Positions 1 through 6,185 of a stretch of 6,305 nucleotides of DNA are shown piece after piece; the stretch's first letter is position 1; each line of letters starts with the position of its first letter. Origin of the DNA: Actinomycetes bacterium (GTDB taxonomy: Bacteria; Actinomycetota; Acidimicrobiia; Acidimicrobiales; CADCSY01); contig JAODBP010000024.1 in assembly GCA_025464025.1 (NCBI GenBank), forward strand, positions 1 to 6,305, given 5' to 3'. Position numbers and translations under genes: made by a program. Under the pieces are notes generated by a model. The model saw only the letters and a program-made list of their open reading frames with translations. It searched no databases and was not told where the DNA came from.

Positions 1-1796
1 CCGAGCAGGTCGAACTTCACCAGCTCGATCGCGGCGCAGTCGTCCTTGTCCCACTGGAGCACGGTGCGGTCCTTCATCCGCCCGTGCTCGACCGGGCACA
101 CCTCCGACACCGGCACCGCGCACATGACCATGCCGCCGGAGTGGATGCCCATGTGACGGGGGAAGTCCTTGACCTGCTCGGCCAGGGCCAGCACGGCCTC
201 GGGGATCTCGTGCTCGGTGGCCGCCCCCCGGATGCCGTCGAGCTGCTTCGACCAGGCGTCGACCTGGCCCTGGGTGTGGCCGAGCGCCTTCCCCATGTCG
301 CGCACCGCGGACCGCGACCGGTAGGTGATCACGTTGGCCACCTGGGCCGCGTGCCACCGGTCGTGCTTCTCATAGACGTGCTGGATGACCTCCTCCCGCC
401 GGTCGGACTCGATGTCCACGTCGATGTCGGGCGCCTCCTCGCCCCCGCGCTCGCGGGAGAGGAACCGTTCGAACAGCAGGCCGTGGTGCACCGGGTCGAC
501 CGCGGTGATCCCCAAGGCGAAGCACACGGCCGAGTTGGCCGCCGAGCCCCGGCCCTGGCACAGGATCCCGTGCCGGTGGCAGAACTCGACGATGTCCCAC
601 ACCACGAGGAAGTAGCCGGGGTACCCGAGCTCGTCGATGAGGGCCAGCTCGTGGTCGATCTGGGCCCACGCCTTCGGGTGCGCCGCCCGATCGCCGTAGC
701 GCCCGTGGGCCCCGGCCTCGGTGAGCTGGCGCAGGTAGGTCATCTCGTCGAGGCCCGGTGGGCACGGGAACGGCGGCAGCTTCGGCGCCACCAGCTTCAG
801 GTCGAAGGCGCACTCGAGCCCCAGGGCCGCGGCCCGCTCGACGACGCCCGGGTAGCGGGCGAAGCGCCGCGCCTGCTCGGCGCCCGAGCGCAGGCACGCC
901 GCCGGACCGGCCGGGAGCCACCCGTCGACCTCGTCGAGGCTGCGGCGGCTGCGCACGGCGGCCAGCGCCGAGGCCAGGCCCTGGCGGTCGGGCGTGGCGT
1001 AGTGGACGTTGTTGGTGGCGACCAGGTCGACGCCGGCCCGCAGGGCCAGCCGGACCAGCTCGTCGTTGCGAGCCGAGTCGAGCGGTGCCCCGTGGTCCCA
1101 CAGCTCGACCGCCACCCGGTCACGACCGAAGGCATCGATCAACTGGTCGAGCTGCCAGGCGGCGGCGGCCGGACCCTGGTCGAGGAGGGCCCGGGTCACG
1201 GTGCCCTTGCGGCAGCCGGTGAGCACCTGCCAGTGGCCACCGTGCACGTCGGCCAGGGCGGCGAGGGAGGTGCGGGGCCGGCCCTTCTCGCCGCCGGTGA
1301 GGTGGGCCTGGGTGATGGCGCGGGACAGCTTGGCGTAGCCCTGCGGGCCGCGGGCCAGCACGACGAGGTGGTCACCGTGGGGATCGGGCTCCCCCACGTT
1401 CGAGGTCGACAGGTCGAGGGTGAGCTCGGCGCCGAAGATCGTGGGGAGACCGTGGGCCCGGGCCGCCTCGGCGAAGCGGACCACGCCGTAGAAGCCGTCG
1501 TGGTCGGTGATGGCCAGCGCCTCGAGCCCCAGCTCGACGGCTTCCTCGACCAGCTCGTGGGGGTGAGACGCGCCGTCGAGGAAGCTGAAGTTCGAGTGGC
1601 AGTGCAGCTCGGCGTAGGGGACGGCGCCCCCACCGGCCCGAGGGGGGACCGGGCCGGCGGGAACTTCGTAGGCCTCTCGCTTCCGCGACCAGGCCGGGCT
1701 GTCGCCCCCGTCCGCTCCCGGTGGCGTCACCCGAGGTCGGCCGCTCAGCCGTTGCTCGAGCTCGCTCCACGGGATCGGCGGGTTGCGCCAGCCCAT
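1..1796 (-). CDS. dnaE2: Error-prone DNA polymerase III alpha subunit DnaE2 (ImuC), N-terminal 598 codons, cut by window edge
   Basis: This is the translesion C-family DNA polymerase used in actinobacterial SOS mutagenesis, where it acts with ImuA/ImuB and the beta clamp. I read it directly from the reverse complement; the frame stays open to base 1. The N-terminus (MGWRNPPIPWSELEQRLSG) resembles mycobacterial DnaE2 and supports the ATG at 1796. The PHP domain spans about residues 60-270, with H65-C66-H67, D74, the TDHDG motif at 97-101, E124 and C195. The polymerase part follows, with GRGSAANS at 415-422, PDIDVDIES at 456-464 giving catalytic D457 and D459, HMGIHSGG at 548-555, and the third catalytic aspartate D596 in VKFDLLG right at the edge. 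The family is usually about 1,050-1,100 residues, so fingers, clamp-binding and OB regions lie outside. Oddity: N263 stands two residues before H265, where replicative DnaE PHP domains carry an aspartate ligand. The 60-residue N-terminal extension and motif wording favour DnaE2 over DnaE1. Confidence 0.96.
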   Translation of the reverse strand, partial: MGWRNPPIPWSELEQRLSGRPRVTPPGADGGDSPAWSRKREAYEVPAGPVPPRAGGGAVPYAELHCHSNFSFLDGASHPHELVEEAVELGLEALAITDHDGFYGVVRFAEAARAHGLPTIFGAELTLDLSTSNVGEPDPHGDHLVVLARGPQGYAKLSRAITQAHLTGGEKGRPRTSLAALADVHGGHWQVLTGCRKGTVTRALLDQGPAAAAWQLDQLIDAFGRDRVAVELWDHGAPLDSARNDELVRLALRAGVDLVATNNVHYATPDRQGLASALAAVRSRRSLDEVDGWLPAGPAACLRSGAEQARRFARYPGVVERAAALGLECAFDLKLVAPKLPPFPCPPGLDEMTYLRQLTEAGAHGRYGDRAAHPKAWAQIDHELALIDELGYPGYFLVVWDIVEFCHRHGILCQGRGSAANSAVCFALGITAVDPVHHGLLFERFLSRERGGEEAPDIDVDIESDRREEVIQHVYEKHDRWHAAQVANVITYRSRSAVRDMGKALGHTQGQVDAWSKQLDGIRGAATEHEIPEAVLALAEQVKDFPRHMGIHSGGMVMCAVPVSEVCPVEHGRMKDRTVLQWDKDDCAAIELVKFDLL

Positions 1797-1802
1797 GGGT
1801 CG

Positions 1803-1832
1803 ACCGTACCGAACACACGTTCGATCTGGCAA
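1803..1832 (-). promoter_or_regulatory. dnaE2 promoter, predicted leaderless
   Basis: On the minus strand a -35 hexamer TTGCCA (1827-1832, five of six to TTGACA) lies 18 bases from a -10 hexamer TACGGT (1803-1808, fits TANNNT). Only six bases, CGACCC, separate the -10 from the ATG at 1796, so transcription would begin at or within a base or two of the start codon. No Shine-Dalgarno sequence is present, which agrees with a leaderless mRNA of the kind common in actinobacteria. The hexamers are seen; the start site is inferred. Confidence 0.7.
1809..1824. promoter_or_regulatory. LexA-binding SOS box controlling dnaE2
   Basis: The minus strand reads TCGAACGTGTGTTCGG, matching eleven of the twelve defined positions of the mycobacterial and actinobacterial LexA operator TCGAAC-N4-GTTCGA; only the last base differs. 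It occupies 16 of the 18 spacer bases between the -35 and -10 hexamers, so bound LexA should block RNA polymerase. dnaE2 is a known LexA-regulated gene in mycobacteria, which supports the call. Confidence 0.9.
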
Positions 1833-1837
1833 GGCCC

Positions 1838-1876
1838 AAAAACGACCACGGCCCCGCCCCTGGTGGGGCGGGGCCG
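1838..1876 (-). terminator. Intrinsic terminator of the CWB2/stalk operon
   Basis: A perfect 12-bp GC stem (1849-1860 with 1865-1876) with a 4-base loop is followed on the minus strand, six bases later, by five T (1838-1842). It starts 24 bases beyond the stop codon of the CWB2 gene and ends just before the dnaE2 -35. It therefore separates the surface-protein operon from dnaE2, which is read in the same direction. The plus-strand side has no T run, so it looks one-directional. Confidence 0.85.
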
Positions 1877-1899
1877 CGATGGATCGTGGTGAGGCCGGG

Positions 1900-2928
1900 C
1901 TACTGGCCCTTGGCCGCGGCGACGGCGTCGTTGGCGACGGCATCGGAGATCCCGCCGGTACCACCGAGCACGTCGATGGTCGCGATCGTCCCCGTGTTCT
2001 TCTTGATGAACGCACGGGCGTCGGCACCGAGCGCCGTCCCGGCGGTCAGCAGCACGGGGGCGAACACCTTGCCGCCCCGGGTCCCCCCGGCGAGGGCGTC
2101 GGCGAAGCTGTCGCCCCGGGCCAGCTCGACCCTGGCAAGCGGGTAGCTCAGCTCACCGACGGCGACCTCGGCGGCGGCGACCGCCGTCGCCTGCCGGCTG
2201 GTGCCGGCGATCCGGCGGACGGCGATGCCCAGCGCCTTGATCTGGTTCTCGCTCGACGTCGAGACCGCTCCGGTGCCGCCGATGATCAGCACCTGCTTGA
2301 TGCCGAGGCTTTGCAGGGCCGCCTTCGCCTGGTCGTGCAGGCCTGCGCTGTTGGTCAACAGGATCGGCAAGCCCTGGCTGGCCGACAGCGGGCCGGCGGC
2401 GAGGGCGTCAGGGAACGACTCACCGGTCACGACGATGGCGGCCGCGCCGGCACCGAACTTGCCCACAGCCTGGACCGGGAGCAACTCGGCGACCTTGCGG
2501 GCCGTCTCATAGCGGTTGGCACCGGCCAGGCGCTCGACGGCGAAGCCTTCCGCCTCGAGCTGGCTGACCACGTTGGCCGACACCGACGAGGTGCCACCGA
2601 TGATCTGGACGCCGTCGACCTTGAGGCTGTCGAGCGTGTTGATGAGGCCGGCCGGCAGCGCCGCAGCCGGCGTCAGCAGCAGCGGCGCCTGCTCGGCACC
2701 GCTCAGGTAGGCGGCGGGCAGGGCGTCGGCGAACGACTCCCCGCCCACGAGGATCGCCACGGTCGACGAGGTGAAGGTCGAGGTGGCGATGGCCCGGGCC
2801 GTGACGTAGCGGTCAGCGCCGGACAGGCGGTTGGCCACGGCACCAGCGGTGGCCCCGGCCGGGGCCGCGGCCCCGGCGAGGACGGCCGCGGCGAGGGCGG
2901 CTGCGATGAGCGGACGACGCATGATCAC
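1900..2928 (-). CDS. Secreted protein made of three cell-wall-binding repeats (CWB2 family)
   Basis: This 342-residue exported protein consists of a signal peptide (about 1-27, MRRP then an Ala-rich core ending near PAGATA) and three CWB2 (PF04122-type) repeats, with no other domain. Repeat 1 (about 34-128) has RLSGADRYVTA, GESFADAL, PLLLT and IIGGTSSVS. Repeat 2 (about 133-232) has RLAGANRYETA, GESFPDAL, PILLT and IIGGTGAVS. Repeat 3 (about 239-342) is more diverged, with RIAGTSRQATA, GDSFADAL, PVLLT and VLGGTGGIS. In Clostridioides difficile three such modules anchor surface proteins to an anionic wall polymer, and the hydrophobic ILL-type motif is conserved there; a similar wall-binding role here is inferred. 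I chose the GTG at 2928 because it overlaps the upstream stop (GTGA) and has GGAGG five bases before it; the ATG at 2922 is the alternative. The gene is second in an operon and ends at a terminator. Its ligand is unknown. Confidence 0.92.
   Translation of the reverse strand: MIMRRPLIAAALAAAVLAGAAAPAGATAGAVANRLSGADRYVTARAIATSTFTSSTVAILVGGESFADALPAAYLSGAEQAPLLLTPAAALPAGLINTLDSLKVDGVQIIGGTSSVSANVVSQLEAEGFAVERLAGANRYETARKVAELLPVQAVGKFGAGAAAIVVTGESFPDALAAGPLSASQGLPILLTNSAGLHDQAKAALQSLGIKQVLIIGGTGAVSTSSENQIKALGIAVRRIAGTSRQATAVAAAEVAVGELSYPLARVELARGDSFADALAGGTRGGKVFAPVLLTAGTALGADARAFIKKNTGTIATIDVLGGTGGISDAVANDAVAAAKGQ
2851..2876. repeat. Two overlapping perfect GC palindromes in the signal-peptide codons
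   Basis: Bases 2851-2866 form a perfect 16-bp palindrome and bases 2859-2876 a perfect 18-bp palindrome; they share eight bases. They fall in codons 18-26 of the CWB2 gene, which encode its Ala/Gly/Pro-rich signal-peptide end. They may be a by-product of GC-rich codons for that composition, or may fold in the mRNA downstream of the start. Confidence 0.5.
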
Positions 2929-3749
2929 CGGTTCCTCCGGGAGGTGGCCGGCGTGCGGCGACGGAGCAGGACGAGACCACCGCCGGCGAGCGCCACGGCG
3001 AAGGCGGCGACGAGCGGTCGGGAGTCGGAGCCGTCGCCCGGGCGGTTGACGACGAGCTGGCTACCGCTGATGTCGAGCGTGGCGCCGTCGTGGAGGACGG
3101 CGTCCTCGACAGCGGCCGAGCCACCGTCGATGTCGGCGATCGAGGCGACGATCTGGCGGACGCCCTTCGGCACCACGGCCGTCGGGGCACTCGCGGCCAC
3201 GATCGGCGCCGACAGGGCGGCGGCGGTGCGAGTGCGGCGGACCACGACAGGCACGATGATCGCCCGAGAGACGCCCTTGGAGTCGGTGCCGACGATGGCG
3301 ATGAGGTAGACCCCCGGCGGGGTGCTGGGCGGCACGGTGACCTCGACCGTGATCGACCCGTGGGCGTTCTGGGGTATCTTCGGCTGCGGCATCGGGATGT
3401 CGGCGCCGCCGTCGGCGGGCAGCATCACGGCGGCCGACGGCTTGGTGTTGTCGAGCACCGGCGTGTTGTTCTGCTGCGGCGCCGAGATCGGCACGTTCTC
3501 ACCGGGCTGCGGCGTCGGGTTCGACGTCTTCGCCGGCACCGCCGCCGGCGGCGGGGCGTCGGTCGTCGTGGTGGCCGGCACCGTGGTGCTCGTCGTCGAG
3601 GTCGACGACGTCGTGGTCGACGAAGTCGTCGACGAAGTCGACGTGGTCGTCGTCGCCGGGGGCGCCGACTGGGCGAACACGGGCGTGGCAGCGAGCAGCG
3701 CCAACATCGCTCCGGCTCCTGCCACAAGGGCCAACCTCTGTCGAACCAT
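2925..3749 (-). CDS. Membrane-anchored surface protein with Ser/Thr-rich stalk
   Basis: I do not recognise a named family for this 274-residue protein. A signal peptide (1-26, MVRQR then a hydrophobic core ending VFAQ) is followed by a Ser/Thr-rich segment (32-63), then a Pro/Asn/Gln-rich linker (about 64-128). A short beta-rich stretch (about 130-171, SITVEVTVPPSTPPGVYLI then VGTDSKG) resembles one Ig-like or invasin-type strand set. Residues 172-238 form a further small region, and one transmembrane helix (about 245-262) is followed by a basic tail (RRRTPATSRRNR). The layout suggests a stalked protein in the outer leaflet of the cytoplasmic membrane, facing the wall. The C-terminus has the hydrophobic-then-basic form of a sortase substrate but no LPXTG-type motif before it. 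I chose the ATG at 3749 because the signal peptide begins there and AAGGGG lies nine bases upstream; an in-frame GTG at 3776 would only add nine residues. Its TGA overlaps the GTG of the CWB2 gene. Confidence 0.85.
   Translation of the reverse strand: MVRQRLALVAGAGAMLALLAATPVFAQSAPPATTTTSTSSTTSSTTTSSTSTTSTTVPATTTTDAPPPAAVPAKTSNPTPQPGENVPISAPQQNNTPVLDNTKPSAAVMLPADGGADIPMPQPKIPQNAHGSITVEVTVPPSTPPGVYLIAIVGTDSKGVSRAIIVPVVVRRTRTAAALSAPIVAASAPTAVVPKGVRQIVASIADIDGGSAAVEDAVLHDGATLDISGSQLVVNRPGDGSDSRPLVAAFAVALAGGGLVLLRRRTPATSRRNR
2934..2938 (-). promoter_or_regulatory. Ribosome binding site of the CWB2 gene
   Basis: The minus strand has GGAGG five bases before the GTG at 2928 and eleven bases before the ATG at 2922, so spacing favours the GTG. 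It lies inside the last codons of the upstream stalk gene, which together with the 4-base stop/start overlap suggests translational coupling. Confidence 0.65.
3561..3656 (-). repeat. Low-complexity ACG/TCG tract encoding the Ser/Thr stalk
   Basis: Thirty-two codons, mostly ACG, ACC, TCG and AGC, encode an almost pure Thr/Ser run (residues 32-63). The DNA reads as an imperfect array of GTCGAC/GTCGTC units with internal palindromic GTCGAC steps. Such segments are typical extended, possibly glycosylated linkers of actinobacterial surface proteins. The repetitive codons could allow length change by slippage, but the array is too irregular to call a phase-variable tract. Confidence 0.75.
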
Positions 3750-3758
3750 GTCTTGAAG

Positions 3759-3764
3759 CCCCTT
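3759..3764 (-). promoter_or_regulatory. Ribosome binding site of the stalk protein gene
   Basis: AAGGGG on the minus strand lies nine bases before the ATG at 3749. This placement is the main reason, besides the signal peptide, for preferring that ATG over the GTG at 3776, which would put the motif inside the coding region. Confidence 0.5.
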
Positions 3765-3796
3765 CTCGCCAGCCACTCCGCGCGACGTGTGCCCGG

Positions 3797-3802
3797 ACGA
3801 TA
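3797..3802 (-). promoter_or_regulatory. Possible -10 of the stalk/CWB2 operon
   Basis: TATCGT on the minus strand fits TANNNT and would give a leader of about 40 bases carrying the AAGGGG ribosome site. No convincing -35 stands at 17-18 bases: a TTGAGT is present at 3814-3819 but only 11 bases away. Weak call, made mainly because the 114-bp divergent gap must hold promoters in both directions. Confidence 0.35.
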
Positions 3803-3850
3803 GATGGTGTTCGACTCAAGAGGAAGCGATGAGGGACGGTTTCGGCGTCC

Positions 3851-3856
3851 TAGGGT
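3851..3856 (+). promoter_or_regulatory. Possible -10 of the DUF4012 gene, leaderless
   Basis: TAGGGT fits TANNNT and ends seven bases before the GTG at 3864, placing the transcription start at or next to that codon. There is no Shine-Dalgarno sequence before this GTG. I see no good -35 at 16-19 bases upstream, so the call rests on spacing and on the similar arrangement at dnaE2. Confidence 0.45.
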
Positions 3857-3863
3857 CTGGCCC

Positions 3864-6146
3864 GTGGCCGGCGTCGACGTGTTCCTCGCCGCCAGCGCCG
3901 CTCTGGTGGGAGCACTCGCGACAGCCGCTTTACACCGAAATGCTCGGTTCATCCCCTCGGCCCGGCTCGCCACGGCCGGCCTCGTGGTCATCGCCGCCGC
4001 CGCCACGGCGGCGTCCGGCGCCCAGCCGACTGGCCAGACCACGGTCGACCTCGGGTGGCGGGTCGCACTAGGCGTGGCGACGGTCCTGGTCGCCCGCCGG
4101 TCCCGACCCTGGGGTTGGCTGGTCGCCGCCGCGATCGTCGCCGCCGCCGCCACGGGCGTCGGCGTGGCCCTCGGCTTCGGGGCCCTCGGCCTCGGCGTCG
4201 GTGCGGTGCGCCGCGGCGCGGCCCAACCCATCATCGGCGCCGCGGTCGGCGCCCTCCTCGCCCCCGGCGTGCTCCACCTCGGTTGGCCCCGACCGTTCGG
4301 CTGGTCGGCGGCCGTCGCCGGGCTGGCCCTCGCCGCCCTCGCTGCCGCCGCCGGACGACCCGGTCGACGGGGGACCGTCGTCGTCGCCATCGGCGCCGTC
4401 GCCTGGCTCGGCCTGGCCGTCGCGCCGGTCGTCGCCCTCGGCCTGCACCGCCAGGACCTGGTCGACGGCATCGACGCCGGCAAGGCCGGGCTCACCGCCG
4501 TGCGAGCCGGCGACACCGACGTGGCGGCCGAGCGCTTCCAGGTCGCGGCCGACTCGATCAGCAAGGCCCGACGCCCGCTGGAGTCGTGGTGGGCCCGCCC
4601 CGCCCTCGCCGTGCCCGGCTTGGCCCAGCAGCTGCGAACCGCCCGTGCCGTCCTCGCCAGCGCCGACGAGGTGGCCCGATCGGGCGCCCGGACCGCTCGC
4701 ACCGCCAACCCCGACCGGCTCCAGCCCACCGACGGGCGCATCGACCTGGCCGAGCTCGCCACCTTCGCCGCCCCCCTGCACGACCTCACCTCGAGCCTCG
4801 TGAGCGCTCGCCGGACGCTCGGCCGCACGAGCACCAGTTGGACGGTGGCGCCGCTCCGCGACCGGGTGGCCGAGCTCGCCCACCGGCTCGACGGCGCCAC
4901 GGCCGACGCCCGGCGGGCCGGCCAGGCGGTCGAGGTCCTACCCCGCCTGCTCGGTGCGGGCGGCCAGCGTCGCTACCTCCTCGCCGTGATGACCCCCGCC
5001 GAGCTGCGGAGCGCCGGCGGGCTCATGGGCAACTGGGGGATCCTCACGGCGACCAACGGCGCGCTGTCGCTCGAGCGGTTCGGGCGCGTCGCCGAGCTCT
5101 TCGACGCACGGCCCTTCCACCTCCACGTAAACGACGAGTTCGACGCCCGCTACCTCGACCTCTACCACCTGACCACGGCGCCCCAGAACCTCACGGCATC
5201 ACCCGACCTCCCGACCGACGCCATCGCCATGGCCCAGGTCCTCGACCAGGCCGGCGTCGGCCACATCGACGGTGTGATCGCCCTCGACCCCTACGCCATG
5301 GCGGCGCTCCTCCGGCTGACCGGGCCGCTGGCGGTGGAGGGTTGGCCCGAGCCCTTCAGCGAGGCCAACGCCGCACGGGTGCTCCTCTTCGACCAGTACG
5401 CCCACCCCGACGATCCCAACCGGCCGGAGCTCCTGGCCCAGGCGTCGCGGACGCTGTTCGACCGCCTGACCCACGGCGCCCTGCCGTCGTCGGGCGCCAT
5501 CGTCGACGCCATGGGCCCACAAGTCGACGGGCGCCACCTCCAGTTCGCCAGCTTCGACCCGGCCCTCCGGCCGTTCCTCCGGGACGTCGGCCTGGAGCGC
5601 CCGCTGCGGGCGCCGGCGGTGGACGCGGTGCACGTCACCACCACCAGCGGCAGCTCCACCAAGTTGGCCTGGTACCTGCGGCGTTCGATCCGCTACGACC
5701 TCCGGGTCGATGCTCGGACGGGCGAGTCCCGGGCCACGGTGACGGTGACCCTGCGGAACACCGCGCCCACGAGCGGCCTGACGTCGTCCTACTACCACGA
5801 CACCGAGCTCCACCTCGCTGTCGGCGAGGACATCCAGCTCACGTCGCTGCTCACCCCGCTCGAGGCGACCACCGTCACGATCGACGGGGTCGCCGTCGAC
5901 CACCTCACCGGCATCGAGCAGGGGCTCAACGCCTACGAAGGTTTCGCCCACCTCGCCGCCGGCGGGTCGGCGACGGTGGTCTTCACGCTCCGGGGCGAGC
6001 TGCCGATCCAGCGCGGGCGGTACCAGCTCGAGCTGCACCGCCAGCCGACCGTCGCTCCCGACGACCTCACGGTCGTGGTCAACGGGCGGACCCTGTTCCA
6101 CGGCCCGCAGGACCGCGACCTCGTGCTGCGGAGCCGCCTCCGGTAA
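3864..6146 (+). CDS. Polytopic membrane protein with DUF4012 domain
   Basis: This 760-residue protein has about seven hydrophobic segments in its first 195 residues (near 5-22, 34-50, 66-77, 84-116, 122-138, 147-164 and 170-194). A helical region follows (about 196-360), then the DUF4012 signature at 371-395 (YLLAVMTPAELRSAGGLMGN, then WGIL), and a beta-rich C-terminal part (about 600-760). The large part after the membrane block is probably extracytoplasmic. DUF4012 proteins are common in actinobacteria and often lie near exopolysaccharide or envelope genes; their biochemical role is not established. I chose the GTG at 3864 over the in-frame ATG at 3804. The 20 codons between them have A or T in many third positions, unlike the rest of the gene, and a -10-like hexamer ends just before 3864. 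Neither start has a Shine-Dalgarno site. A TTA codon, rare in such DNA, is residue 23. The gene diverges from the stalk operon and is followed by a lipoprotein gene. Confidence 0.88.
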   Translation: MAGVDVFLAASAALVGALATAALHRNARFIPSARLATAGLVVIAAAATAASGAQPTGQTTVDLGWRVALGVATVLVARRSRPWGWLVAAAIVAAAATGVGVALGFGALGLGVGAVRRGAAQPIIGAAVGALLAPGVLHLGWPRPFGWSAAVAGLALAALAAAAGRPGRRGTVVVAIGAVAWLGLAVAPVVALGLHRQDLVDGIDAGKAGLTAVRAGDTDVAAERFQVAADSISKARRPLESWWARPALAVPGLAQQLRTARAVLASADEVARSGARTARTANPDRLQPTDGRIDLAELATFAAPLHDLTSSLVSARRTLGRTSTSWTVAPLRDRVAELAHRLDGATADARRAGQAVEVLPRLLGAGGQRRYLLAVMTPAELRSAGGLMGNWGILTATNGALSLERFGRVAELFDARPFHLHVNDEFDARYLDLYHLTTAPQNLTASPDLPTDAIAMAQVLDQAGVGHIDGVIALDPYAMAALLRLTGPLAVEGWPEPFSEANAARVLLFDQYAHPDDPNRPELLAQASRTLFDRLTHGALPSSGAIVDAMGPQVDGRHLQFASFDPALRPFLRDVGLERPLRAPAVDAVHVTTTSGSSTKLAWYLRRSIRYDLRVDARTGESRATVTVTLRNTAPTSGLTSSYYHDTELHLAVGEDIQLTSLLTPLEATTVTIDGVAVDHLTGIEQGLNAYEGFAHLAAGGSATVVFTLRGELPIQRGRYQLELHRQPTVAPDDLTVVVNGRTLFHGPQDRDLVLRSRLR

Positions 6147-6148
6147 TC

Positions 6149-6178
6149 TTGACTTTTCCAATCAGATTTATGGACTAT
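6149..6178 (+). promoter_or_regulatory. Promoter of the lipoprotein gene
   Basis: TTGACT (6149-6154, five of six to consensus) is followed after 18 bases by GACTAT (6173-6178), a weak -10 that ends seven bases before the ATG at 6186. The gap 6147-6180 is clearly AT-richer than its surroundings, as expected of a promoter. No terminator hairpin for the preceding gene is visible, so read-through from it is also possible. Confidence 0.55.
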
Positions 6179-6185
6179 GGCAGCC

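Noticed and set aside
84..1892. 602-codon open frame on the plus strand opposite dnaE2
   Set aside because: The minus strand encodes DnaE2 with all catalytic motifs across this whole span. The plus-frame translation has no family motifs, is rich in Gly, Val, Arg and His as antisense GC-rich frames are, and runs over the LexA box and terminator.
1783..3309. 508-codon open frame on the plus strand opposite the CWB2 and stalk genes
   Set aside because: It lies antisense to three clear CWB2 repeats and a signal peptide and has no recognisable features, so it is a shadow of GC-rich coding DNA.
3561..3656. Phase-variable simple-sequence tract
   Set aside because: The ACG/TCG units are interrupted and irregular, and length changes in whole codons would only lengthen or shorten the Ser/Thr stalk, not switch the gene off.
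3808..3815. Second LexA box in the divergent gap
   Set aside because: Only one half-site (GTTCGA) is present; the partner half at the required spacing is absent.
3804..3863. Upstream ATG start and 20 extra residues for the DUF4012 protein
   Set aside because: Codons here use A or T in many third positions, there is no ribosome site, and the candidate -10 lies inside this stretch. The first membrane helix begins just after the GTG at 3864.
3425..4900. 491-codon open frame on the minus strand opposite the DUF4012 gene
   Set aside because: Its translation is Ala/Arg/Pro/Thr-rich low-complexity text without motifs. It overlaps two genes supported by signal peptide, membrane segments and a family signature, and crosses the divergent promoter gap.
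5199..6161. 320-codon open frame on the minus strand opposite the DUF4012 C-terminus
   Set aside because: No motif or signal is present and the plus-strand frame continues coherently to its stop at 6146.
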